DNA of 64,000 nucleotides from Gemmatimonadales bacterium (GTDB taxonomy: Bacteria > Gemmatimonadota > Gemmatimonadetes > Gemmatimonadales > GWC2-71-9), in contig DASUJH010000007.1 in assembly GCA_036279355.1 (NCBI GenBank), positions 102,752 to 166,751 on the forward strand, read 5' to 3'. The notes below the pieces were generated by a model. It was given only the letters and a program-made list of their open reading frames with translations, was not told the DNA's origin and did no database searches. Position numbers and translations under genes: made by a program. Shown here one piece after another: positions 56,728-64,000 of the stretch (positions are counted from its first letter, which is position 1; every line of letters begins with the position of its first letter).

Positions 56728-57888
56728 TCAGCGCCGCCGGCGCAACGAACGATACTCCGCGCGCACCGGGCCGACGTACGCAGCGCGCGGACGCAGCAGT
56801 CCTTCCTCCGCATACTGCTCCAGCACGTGCGCCAACCAGCCGGAGATGCGGGCGATCGCGAAAACCGGGGTGAACAGCTCGGGCGGCACCCCCGCGGCGC
56901 GATAGAGCGGCGCGAGGTAGAAGTCGACATTGGGCGCGCGGCCGGTGGCGGCCCGGGCGCGCTCGTCGGCCGCCTGCGCCAGCTCGAACCACCGCTGCTG
57001 GCCGGTGGCGGCGCAGGCGCGCTCCGCCGCGACCCGCATGGCACCGGTGCGCGGATCTTCGCCCCGGTACACCGGGTGCCCGAAGCCTGGAAACTTCTTG
57101 CCCGCGAGCGCCTGCACCCGCGCCGTCACGACCGCGTCGGCCCGGTCCGGCGTGCCGATCTCCTCGAGGAGTCGATACACCGCGAGTGCATGGCCGCCGT
57201 GTAGCGGTCCCGCTAGTGCAGCGAGCGCGGCGGTCATGCACCCGTGAAGATCAGCCTTGGTGGCGGCGGCAACCCGGGCCGCAAAGGTGCTCGGGTTGAG
57301 CTCATTATCGGCCCGAAGTATCAACGCAGCGTCAAATGATCCGGCCAGTTCGGGGTGCGGCTCGGTGCCGTGGAGCATGTAGAGGAAGTTGGCCGCGAGG
57401 CTCAAGCCCCGGCGCGGGGCTACCGAACGCTCGCCCCGGCGGCCGCGGCCGAGCGCCGCCACGAGCGTCGGGAGCTGCGCGACCAGGGCGATGGCGGCCG
57501 CGGGAACGCCGGTGATGTCGGACGCGCCCCCGGCCGGCTCGAGCCCGAGCGCGCTCACCGCCGTGCGCAGCACCGCCATCGGGTCCGCGGTGGCCGGGGC
57601 GCCGGCGACGAGCCGCGCCACCGGGCGCGGCAGCCGCTGCGCCGCCTTCACCGCGCGGGTGAAGGCCGTTAGCTCCGCCCGATCCGGCAGATGCCCGGCG
57701 AGGAGCAGGAACGCGGTTTCCTCGTACGTCGACTCGGCGGCGAGGGTACTCGCGTCGTAGCCGCGGTAGGCAAGCCGGTTGTCGTCGGCCGAGAGGAGGC
57801 AGATCGACGAGCGGGCCGCGACGACGCCGTCGAGCTGTGGCGCGGTCTCGGAAGTGGCTTCACGGCCGGTGGTAAGCATCGTGGACAT
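56728..57888 (-). CDS. Citrate synthase-family protein
   Basis: Condenses acetyl-CoA (or propionyl-CoA) with oxaloacetate; 386 residues. Family residues seen are His230 (GPLHGGHALAV), His271 (GFGHPVYRGEDPR) and Asp322 (NVDFYLAPLYR). The oxaloacetate-binding His of the ADHExNxS motif is Asn195 here (ADNELNPSTFAAR). The Asn and the position beside pepA leave open whether it is citrate or 2-methylcitrate synthase. The start is the first of two nearby ATG codons. No other citrate synthase is in the window. Confidence 0.88.
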   Translation of the reverse strand: MSTMLTTGREATSETAPQLDGVVAARSSICLLSADDNRLAYRGYDASTLAAESTYEETAFLLLAGHLPDRAELTAFTRAVKAAQRLPRPVARLVAGAPATADPMAVLRTAVSALGLEPAGGASDITGVPAAAIALVAQLPTLVAALGRGRRGERSVAPRRGLSLAANFLYMLHGTEPHPELAGSFDAALILRADNELNPSTFAARVAAATKADLHGCMTAALAALAGPLHGGHALAVYRLLEEIGTPDRADAVVTARVQALAGKKFPGFGHPVYRGEDPRTGAMRVAAERACAATGQQRWFELAQAADERARAATGRAPNVDFYLAPLYRAAGVPPELFTPVFAIARISGWLAHVLEQYAEEGLLRPRAAYVGPVRAEYRSLRRRR

Positions 57889-57934
57889 CGCGGGACGGGA
57901 AGGTACACGGGGCGCGGACCGGCCGGCAACCGAG

Positions 57935-60900
57935 TCAATCCACTCCGCCGCCCGTCGGCGCCTCGGCCGGATGCGGCTGGGCGCGCGCCTTGTCCGCGCG
58001 CCCGAAAACCCGCCGCGCCAGCTTGATGAGCCACTCGCGGAGTCCGTCGAGGATCTCGTAGAACGTCGGGATCACCAGCAGCGTCAGCAGCGTGGACGTG
58101 ATCACGCCGCCGATCACCGCGCGACCCAGCGGCGCGCGGAAGTCGGCCCCCTCGCCGTGGCCGATCGCCACCGGCACCATCCCGGCGATGAGCGCGAGCG
58201 TCGTCATGATGATCGGCCGGAGCCGGATCCGGCCCGCCTCGATCAGCGCCTCGCGTATGCCGAGCCCGCGCTCACGCGCCCACTTGGCGAAGTCGATCAG
58301 CAGGATCGCGTTCTTGGCCACGATGCCCATGAGCAGGATCACGCCGATCAGGCTCATGATGTTGAGCGTGGTCGCCGTGGCCCAGAGCGCCAGCACCACG
58401 CCGATGAGCGAGAGCGGGAGCGAGATGAGGATCGCCACGGGGTCGAGGAACGAGCCGAACTGCACCACCAGGATCAGGTACATGAGCAGGATCGCGACGC
58501 CGAGCGCGGTGAAAATCCGGGTGAACACCTCGGCCTGGTCACGCGCCTCTCCGCCCTGCGAGATCGCGTATCCCGGCGGCAGGTGGAGCTGCTGCAAGCG
58601 CTGGTTGATGGACGTCGTCACGTCGGTGAGCGCCCTGCCCTGCACGTTGGCCTGGATGATGATCACCTTCTGTCGGTCGAGGTGGTCAATCTGGGCTGGC
58701 CCCACGCCCTGCTGGATGGTGGCGAGCTGGTCGAGCGGCACCAGGATGGGTGCCGCGTTCGGCGCGCCGGCCGCCGGATTCACCAGGATCGGTAGCTGGG
58801 CGAGGTCACCGGTGTGCTCGCGCGCGTTGGGCGCAAACCGCACGGTCACGTCGCGCGTTTCGCCGGTCGGATCCACCCAGTCGCCCGCATCGATTCCCGC
58901 GAAGGCCGGCCGGAGCGCCTGCGCCACCTGGCTCACGGTGACGCCGAGCGACCCCGAGAGGCCGCGCTTGAGCTCGACCTCCAGCTCAGGCTTCTGTCCC
59001 CGGGTCGAGAGACCGACGTCGACGGCGCCCGGTACTTTTTCAACCAGTGCACGCGCCCGGTCCGCCAACTGCGCCAGCACCCGCGCATCGGGGCCGGTGA
59101 GCTGCACCTGGATCTGCTTGTACGCGCCGCCGAAGCCGCTGGTGAAGACTGACACGCGGGCCCCGCCCACCCGCGCGGTCTCCCGCCGGAATGTGACGCC
59201 CAACTGCTCCTGGCTCACGTCGCGCTCCGATTTCGGCTTGAGCCGCACGTACACCAGCGCCTGGTCCACCGACGGCGACTTGCCCGGCACCGATGTGCCC
59301 ACCGTCGTGTAGGTGTAGAGCACCTCGGGATGCCGGCGCGCGATCGCCGCCACCTGCTCCGCCTTCTCGCGGGTGAACTCGAGGTTGGCGCCGGGCGTCG
59401 CCTCGACGATCATGTTCACCTCGCTCCGATCGCTCACCGGTACGAAGCCGGCACCGACGACGCCGGTCACCACCATCGCGATCGCCAGCAGGAACGTGCC
59501 GACCGCAATGGCCACCATCGCGAGCCGGTGGTCGAGCGCCCACGCGATCACGCCCCGGTAGCGGTCCGCCATCCGGTCGAACCAGCGGTTGAACCGGTCC
59601 AGGACGCGCGCGATCGGGTTCCGCCGCTGGTGGCCCTCGACCTCCGGGTCGGGCCAGTAGGCGGAAAGCATGGGGTCGAGCGAGAACGAGACGAAGAGCG
59701 ACACCAGCACCGAGCACGCGATGGTGAGCGCGAACGGCTTGAACCACTGCCCCGCCACGCCATACATGAACGCCACCGGCACGAACACCGCGACGATCGA
59801 GAACGTCGTGGCCGCTACCGCGAGCCCGATCTCATCGGTGCCCTCGTGCGACGCGGTGACGTGGTCCTTCCCCATCTCGATGTGGCGGACGATGTTCTCC
59901 CGCACCACGATGGCGTCGTCGATCAGGATGCCGATCGCGAGTGTCAGCCCAAGTAACGACATCGTATTGAGCGTGAAGCCGAAGGCCCACACAGCGACGA
60001 ATGAAGCGAGCACGCTCACCGGGAGCGCGAGACCGGTGATCACCGTCGAGCGCCAGGAGTTGAGGAAGAGGAACACCACCAGCACCGTGAGCAGGGCGCC
60101 TTCGATGAGCGCCTCCTGCACGTTCCTCACCGCACGGCTCACCCGCACACCCGCGTCCTGCACCACTTCGAGCCGCACGCCGGCGGGGAGCCGCTGCTGC
60201 AAGTCGTCGATGCGCTGGTGCAGTTGACTCGTGACCTGCGTCGTGCTGTACCCCTTTGACTTGAGCACCTCGATCCCCACTGCCGCCGTGCCGTTGAAGA
60301 GCGCCGCGGTGCGCTGCTCCTCCGTGCCGGCAAAGACATCGGCCACCTGCCCGAGGCGGATGATCTGGCCGCCTCGGTCAGCGACGACGAGCGCGGCGAA
60401 GTCCTGCGCATCATCCAGCCTGCCCTTGAGCCGGATGGCCCGCTCCTGCAGCTCGGTGTTGAGCCGGCCCACCGGTGCCGCGAGGTTCTGCTGCTCGATC
60501 GCCTGCACCACCTCCGCCACGCCCACGCGAGATGCCTGCAAGTCCGACGGCCGGAGCTGCACCGTCATCTCCCGCGCCACTCCGCCCACCACGTTGACCT
60601 GCGCCACGCCGGTGACGCTCTGCAATTCGCGCGTGATGGTCGGATCGGCCAGCGTGGTGAGCGCCGGCACCGGCACCGTCGCCGAAGTGAGCGCGAGCGA
60701 GAGCACGGGCGCCTGCGATGGATCGAACCGGGTGAGGATCGGCTCCTTCATTTCCGTCGGCAGGTCCGCCCGCTTGGTCGAGATGGCGTCGCGGATGTCC
60801 TGGGTGGCCTGCTGGATGTCCTTCTCGTAGTCGAAGAAGACGATGAACTGGGCGAGCCCGTCCGTGGCGCTCGCCTGCGTCTTCTCCCAGTCGATGCCGC

Positions 60901-61123
60901 TGATCGAGGAGAACGACTCCTCGATCGGGTCGATTACTTCGCGCTCGACCGTCTCGGGCGAAGCCCCCGGATACGGAATCGTCACCCCGACCACCGGCTG
61001 CTGGATGTCGGGAAACTCGTCGGTCTGCAGGTTGAGCAACGCGGCAATCCCGAACGCCACCAGCGCCAGCATCGAGGTGATGGTGACGATCGGGCGCCTG
61101 ATCGCGAAATCGGAGATGAACAT
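57935..61123 (-). CDS. RND-family efflux pump (HAE1/AcrB type)
   Basis: Inner-membrane proton-driven exporter, 1062 residues. MFISDFAIRRPIVTITSMLA starts it; PYPGASPETVEREVIDPIEE is the porter signature; IDDAIVVRENIVRHIE holds the transmembrane Asp pair for proton transfer; and MGIVAKNAILLIDFAKW holds the Lys partner. Two large periplasmic loops lie at about residues 35-330 and 560-860. It is the last gene of a TolC-adaptor-pump operon; the ATG shares one base with the adaptor stop (TGATG). Substrates may be drugs, dyes, lipids or envelope precursors. Confidence 0.95.
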   Translation of the reverse strand: MFISDFAIRRPIVTITSMLALVAFGIAALLNLQTDEFPDIQQPVVGVTIPYPGASPETVEREVIDPIEESFSSISGIDWEKTQASATDGLAQFIVFFDYEKDIQQATQDIRDAISTKRADLPTEMKEPILTRFDPSQAPVLSLALTSATVPVPALTTLADPTITRELQSVTGVAQVNVVGGVAREMTVQLRPSDLQASRVGVAEVVQAIEQQNLAAPVGRLNTELQERAIRLKGRLDDAQDFAALVVADRGGQIIRLGQVADVFAGTEEQRTAALFNGTAAVGIEVLKSKGYSTTQVTSQLHQRIDDLQQRLPAGVRLEVVQDAGVRVSRAVRNVQEALIEGALLTVLVVFLFLNSWRSTVITGLALPVSVLASFVAVWAFGFTLNTMSLLGLTLAIGILIDDAIVVRENIVRHIEMGKDHVTASHEGTDEIGLAVAATTFSIVAVFVPVAFMYGVAGQWFKPFALTIACSVLVSLFVSFSLDPMLSAYWPDPEVEGHQRRNPIARVLDRFNRWFDRMADRYRGVIAWALDHRLAMVAIAVGTFLLAIAMVVTGVVGAGFVPVSDRSEVNMIVEATPGANLEFTREKAEQVAAIARRHPEVLYTYTTVGTSVPGKSPSVDQALVYVRLKPKSERDVSQEQLGVTFRRETARVGGARVSVFTSGFGGAYKQIQVQLTGPDARVLAQLADRARALVEKVPGAVDVGLSTRGQKPELEVELKRGLSGSLGVTVSQVAQALRPAFAGIDAGDWVDPTGETRDVTVRFAPNAREHTGDLAQLPILVNPAAGAPNAAPILVPLDQLATIQQGVGPAQIDHLDRQKVIIIQANVQGRALTDVTTSINQRLQQLHLPPGYAISQGGEARDQAEVFTRIFTALGVAILLMYLILVVQFGSFLDPVAILISLPLSLIGVVLALWATATTLNIMSLIGVILLMGIVAKNAILLIDFAKWARERGLGIREALIEAGRIRLRPIIMTTLALIAGMVPVAIGHGEGADFRAPLGRAVIGGVITSTLLTLLVIPTFYEILDGLREWLIKLARRVFGRADKARAQPHPAEAPTGGGVD

Positions 61124-62265
61124 CAGCGGCTGTCCGCCTTGGCGTCCGCGGTCTCCAGCCGCTGCACCCGGACCTCAGAGCCCGGGGTCACGCCGGCCGT
61201 CTCGAGAATGACTGTGTCGCCCGCCGCGACGCCGCCGCGCAGCTCGAGCTTGTCCGTGGCCGGATCGCGCGGACCGAGCTGCACCTGCACCTGCTCGGCC
61301 CGTCCCTGCTGCAGGCGGAGCACCGTCGGCGCAATCCCCTGCTGGTCCACGGCCGCAGCCGGCGCCAGCAACCCGCGCCGCACCTCGGTGCCGACCCGCC
61401 CCTCCGCGAAGAGCCCCGCCACGAGACGGCGGTCGGTGTTGGGGATCGTGATGTACACCCGAACCTGGCGCGTCGCAGGATCGGCCGCGGGATTGATGCG
61501 GTCGATCCGCCCGCGGAATGTCTGGCCCGGATAACCGGTGATGGTGAACTCGACCGGCGCGCCGCGGGTGAGCTCCCGGAGCTGCTCGGCCGGCACGGTG
61601 CCCTCAAGCTGAAGGCTGCTCGGGTCCACGATGGTGTAGATCGGGTCACCCGCCTGGAGCACGTCACCGGCGCTCGCCTGCCGGGCGCTCACGACGCCGC
61701 TGATCGGCGCCCGCACCTGGGTGTACGCGAGCGTCCTCTCGGCGGTGGCGAGCCGCGCCCGCGCATCCGCCACGGCAGCCTCGGCATTCGCTTCGGCCGA
61801 CTGCGCCGCTTCGAGATCGCGCTCCGCGATGGCACCCGCCTTCTCGAGTGTGGCGCTCCGTTCCGCGTTCCTGCGCGCGTCGGCGAGCGTCTGCTCGGCG
61901 CTTCGGAGTTGCGCCCTGGCGGAGAGATACGCGTCCTGCACCCCGCGCTGGTCGATTCGCGCGAGCAGCGCGCCCTTGGTGACCCGCTGCCCTTCCTCGT
62001 AGTTCGTCTCCAGCACCGTGCCCGCGATCTCCGCCCGCACCTGCGCCTGCTGCACCGGCTCCAGCGTGCCCGACACGGCGGGCCCGGTGCTGATCTCGGT
62101 CGAGTCGAGCACGACGATGTTCTCGGGCCCGATCACGGTGACCGGCGGCGCAGCCGCTTCCGCGCTCCCGGCCCGCGCGCCGCTGCACCCGGAGAGGCCG
62201 AGCGCCGTGCCGATCGCGAGCGCAGCGGTGAAGGCGGGGGACGTGCGTCTCGACCAGCATCTCAT
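61123..62265 (-). CDS. Periplasmic adaptor (membrane-fusion) protein
   Basis: 380 residues, HlyD/AcrA-like lipoprotein with lipobox LGLSGC near residue 27. Order of parts: beta strand, alpha-helical hairpin (about residues 90-175, heptad-rich in Ala, Glu and Arg), lipoyl halves with GTVLETNYEEGQRVTKGALLARI and APISGVVSARQASAGDVLQ, then beta-barrel and C-terminal domain. It joins the pump to the outer-membrane factor. The ATG at 62265 overlaps the preceding stop by four bases (ATGA). Confidence 0.92.
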   Translation of the reverse strand: MRCWSRRTSPAFTAALAIGTALGLSGCSGARAGSAEAAAPPVTVIGPENIVVLDSTEISTGPAVSGTLEPVQQAQVRAEIAGTVLETNYEEGQRVTKGALLARIDQRGVQDAYLSARAQLRSAEQTLADARRNAERSATLEKAGAIAERDLEAAQSAEANAEAAVADARARLATAERTLAYTQVRAPISGVVSARQASAGDVLQAGDPIYTIVDPSSLQLEGTVPAEQLRELTRGAPVEFTITGYPGQTFRGRIDRINPAADPATRQVRVYITIPNTDRRLVAGLFAEGRVGTEVRRGLLAPAAAVDQQGIAPTVLRLQQGRAEQVQVQLGPRDPATDKLELRGGVAAGDTVILETAGVTPGSEVRVQRLETADAKADSR

Positions 62266-63962
62266 GGCGATGCGACTCCTGCCTGGATCGCCGGGCGGGT
62301 TCCAGCCGGCGCGGACGGGTTGGGCGTCGGTGCGGGTGCGGGACCGATCTCGAGCGGTTGGGCCGATTGGGTCGCCTGGGCGGCCGCGCCCGCCGCCGTG
62401 CTCGGCACGTTCGCGAGCGGCAGGTAGGGCAAGAGCGCCACGCGAGTCCGCGCCACCTTGAGGTCGCGCGCCGCGCGTGCCCGGTTGGCCTCCGCCTGCT
62501 GCAGCTGGATGCGGGAGTCGGACAGCTCGGTTTGCGTCGAGATTCCCTCCCGATAGCGGATTTCGGCGATCTGATACGCGCGACTCGCCTGCTCGCCCGT
62601 GCCTTCGCTCGCCTCCCACGCCGCGAGCGCCGCGGCGAGCTGCGTCTCGGCGGTGCGGGAGTCGAGCCGCGCAAGCTGGCGGGTTTGATGCAGCCGCTGC
62701 TCGGCGGACGCGAGACCGGCGCGCGCCGAGTGGACATCGCCACCGATGCGGCCGCCGACGAAGATCGGCACCGAGAGCGACACGGCAACCGACCAGTCGG
62801 TGAGGAAGTCGCCGGTACTCGGGATGCCCGACGCCGGATAGGCGATCTCCGAAAAGTTCGACGTGAGCGAAATCGCGGGCCAGCGCTGCCCCGTCGAAGC
62901 CTTGAGCAGCCCGCGTTGCGCCGCGACCGCTTCGTCCGCCTGCCGCACCGGCGCGCGGGCCTCGGCGCTCGTGTCGGCATTCGGGGCGGCGGCCGTGAAC
63001 GATGCGACCTGCGCCGGGAGCCCGCTCGTGGCCGCGGAATCGCCAAGTGTCGTCGTGAGCGCGACCGTTTGCTCGAGCGGGACGTTGAGCAACTGCTTGA
63101 GCCGGAGATAGGCAAGCTCCCGGTCCGCGTGCCGCTGGATCACGACCGGCCGCTGGTTGTCGCGGGTCACGCGCGCCTGCAGCAGCTCGAACTCCGACTG
63201 ATTGCCGACCTGCTTTGCGAGCTGCGCCTGCGAGAGCGTCGTGTCGGCCTGCTCCAACGTCGCCTCGGCGATCTGCACCAGCCGATCGCTCAGCACCGCG
63301 TCGTAGTATGCCTGGGTCACATCGAGCATGAGCTGCGCTTCGGTCGAGGCGACGCCGATCCGTGCGCCGCGCAGTTGCGCGCTCGCCGCCTCCGATTGCC
63401 CGATCGTGCGGAGGTTGAAGACCTGCTGAGAGAATGCGAGCCCGACACTGTACTGGTTCGGCCTTCCGAACGGCAGGTTCTGGAACCCGGCAAACGGATT
63501 CACGCTCGAGGCGCAGACCACGGCCTGCTCCAGTGAATCGAGCCGCGCCGTCACCGGCAGCGACGGGTTCGGCGTGAACACCGGGCAGCTCACCGGCGCC
63601 GGCGGCCCCGGTGTACTCGTCGTCGTATCCGCACCCTCGAGCGAGCGGAATTGACTGCGCAGCGTGCGGGTGTAGTTGACGCTGGCCGCGAGCTGCGGAA
63701 AGTAGAGGCTGCGCGCCGACTGCCGGGCCCCCTCGGCGCGCTCAGCCTCGGCGCGCGCAATGCCGATGTCCTCGCTCGACGCGCCGGCCAGGCGAAGCGC
63801 TTCGTCGAGCGAGAGTTGCCGCGCACCGGTGGCCGTGTCCCCCGCGGCGACCGTGGTATCGCCGGCGTGATTCTGCGCGGGCGTCTGCGCCGCCGCGCGC
63901 GCGGCCATCGGGCCCACACCCGCGGCGAGCGCGAGCGCGCACGCAAGCTTCCGAAACCCCAT
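62262..63962 (-). CDS. TolC-family outer-membrane factor
   Basis: 566 residues from the ATG at 63962 (a TTG four codons upstream is less likely). Signal peptide, then two TolC repeats: FPQLAASVNYTRTLRSQFRS and PAISLTSNFSEIAY are typical strand segments, with long coiled-coil helices rich in Ala, Gln and Arg between. The C-terminal 40 residues are Pro/Ala-rich. It forms the outer-membrane channel for the RND pump encoded just downstream. Confidence 0.9.
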   Translation of the reverse strand: MGFRKLACALALAAGVGPMAARAAAQTPAQNHAGDTTVAAGDTATGARQLSLDEALRLAGASSEDIGIARAEAERAEGARQSARSLYFPQLAASVNYTRTLRSQFRSLEGADTTTSTPGPPAPVSCPVFTPNPSLPVTARLDSLEQAVVCASSVNPFAGFQNLPFGRPNQYSVGLAFSQQVFNLRTIGQSEAASAQLRGARIGVASTEAQLMLDVTQAYYDAVLSDRLVQIAEATLEQADTTLSQAQLAKQVGNQSEFELLQARVTRDNQRPVVIQRHADRELAYLRLKQLLNVPLEQTVALTTTLGDSAATSGLPAQVASFTAAAPNADTSAEARAPVRQADEAVAAQRGLLKASTGQRWPAISLTSNFSEIAYPASGIPSTGDFLTDWSVAVSLSVPIFVGGRIGGDVHSARAGLASAEQRLHQTRQLARLDSRTAETQLAAALAAWEASEGTGEQASRAYQIAEIRYREGISTQTELSDSRIQLQQAEANRARAARDLKVARTRVALLPYLPLANVPSTAAGAAAQATQSAQPLEIGPAPAPTPNPSAPAGTRPAIQAGVASP

Positions 63963-64000
63963 GATGCCGGCCAAGGTGCCACCGCGCCCCGCGCCCAGGA

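Overview
The window is high-GC, tightly packed bacterial chromosome from a Gram-negative organism: it encodes a TolC-type outer-membrane factor, an RND pump, a TonB-plug outer-membrane protein and many lipobox lipoproteins. The gene mix (14-subunit nuo operon, B-type succinate dehydrogenase joined to malate dehydrogenase, secreted HExxH peptidases, heavy use of GTG starts and 4-base ATGA/GTGA overlaps) best fits Gemmatimonadota, but this is an inference; there is no rRNA or other decisive marker here. I saw no tRNA, rRNA or CRISPR array.

Layout. 1-13456 (minus): nuoABCDEFGHIJKLMN, respiratory complex I, with nuoN cut by the window edge. 13457-13606: divergent control region with a GTGA-N6-TCAC palindrome in front of nuoA. 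13607-19575 (plus): dcd, a secreted M1-type aminopeptidase, an HExxH lipoprotein with a small partner, and a helical protein. 19586-23923 (minus): mdh-sdhC-sdhA-sdhB, chained by 4-base overlaps. 24020-27437 (minus): a cysteine-synthase-like enzyme, a secreted beta-propeller and an FGE-fold lipoprotein, also chained, plus a DinB-family protein. 27566-28213 (plus): a lipoprotein ending at a strong hairpin. 28245-32189 (minus): amidohydrolase, epoxide hydrolase, NTF2-fold, PPC/DUF296 and tautomerase proteins.

32228-49690 (minus) is a long housekeeping run: trmL, moaDEA, an HU-family gene with its own promoter and terminator, carA, secG, the glycolytic set gap-pgk-tpiA, comF, aroE, a low-molecular-weight phosphatase with tsaC, ispD, radA, dnaB, a family-4 uracil-DNA glycosylase, coaBC, rpoZ, gmk and yicC. 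49860-50803 is a decayed IS3-family element. It is followed by two unrecognised exported proteins whose sequence is visibly more A/T-rich, then a 533-base gene-free stretch; together these form the only clear accessory patch.

53229-63962 (minus): a TonB-plug outer-membrane protein, leucyl aminopeptidase, citrate synthase, and an RND efflux operon (TolC-like factor, adaptor, pump).

The genes make a coherent aerobic energy core: citrate synthase, malate dehydrogenase and succinate dehydrogenase feed the quinone pool together with complex I, and gap/pgk/tpiA cover lower glycolysis. Points of interest are active-site deviations (CoaBC Cys158 to Glu; citrate synthase His to Asn), a phosphatase loop of the arginine-phosphatase type, retained N7-cluster ligands in a short NuoG, a 15-base tandem repeat coding the SecG tail, and the secreted three-gene cysteine-synthase/propeller/FGE-fold unit.
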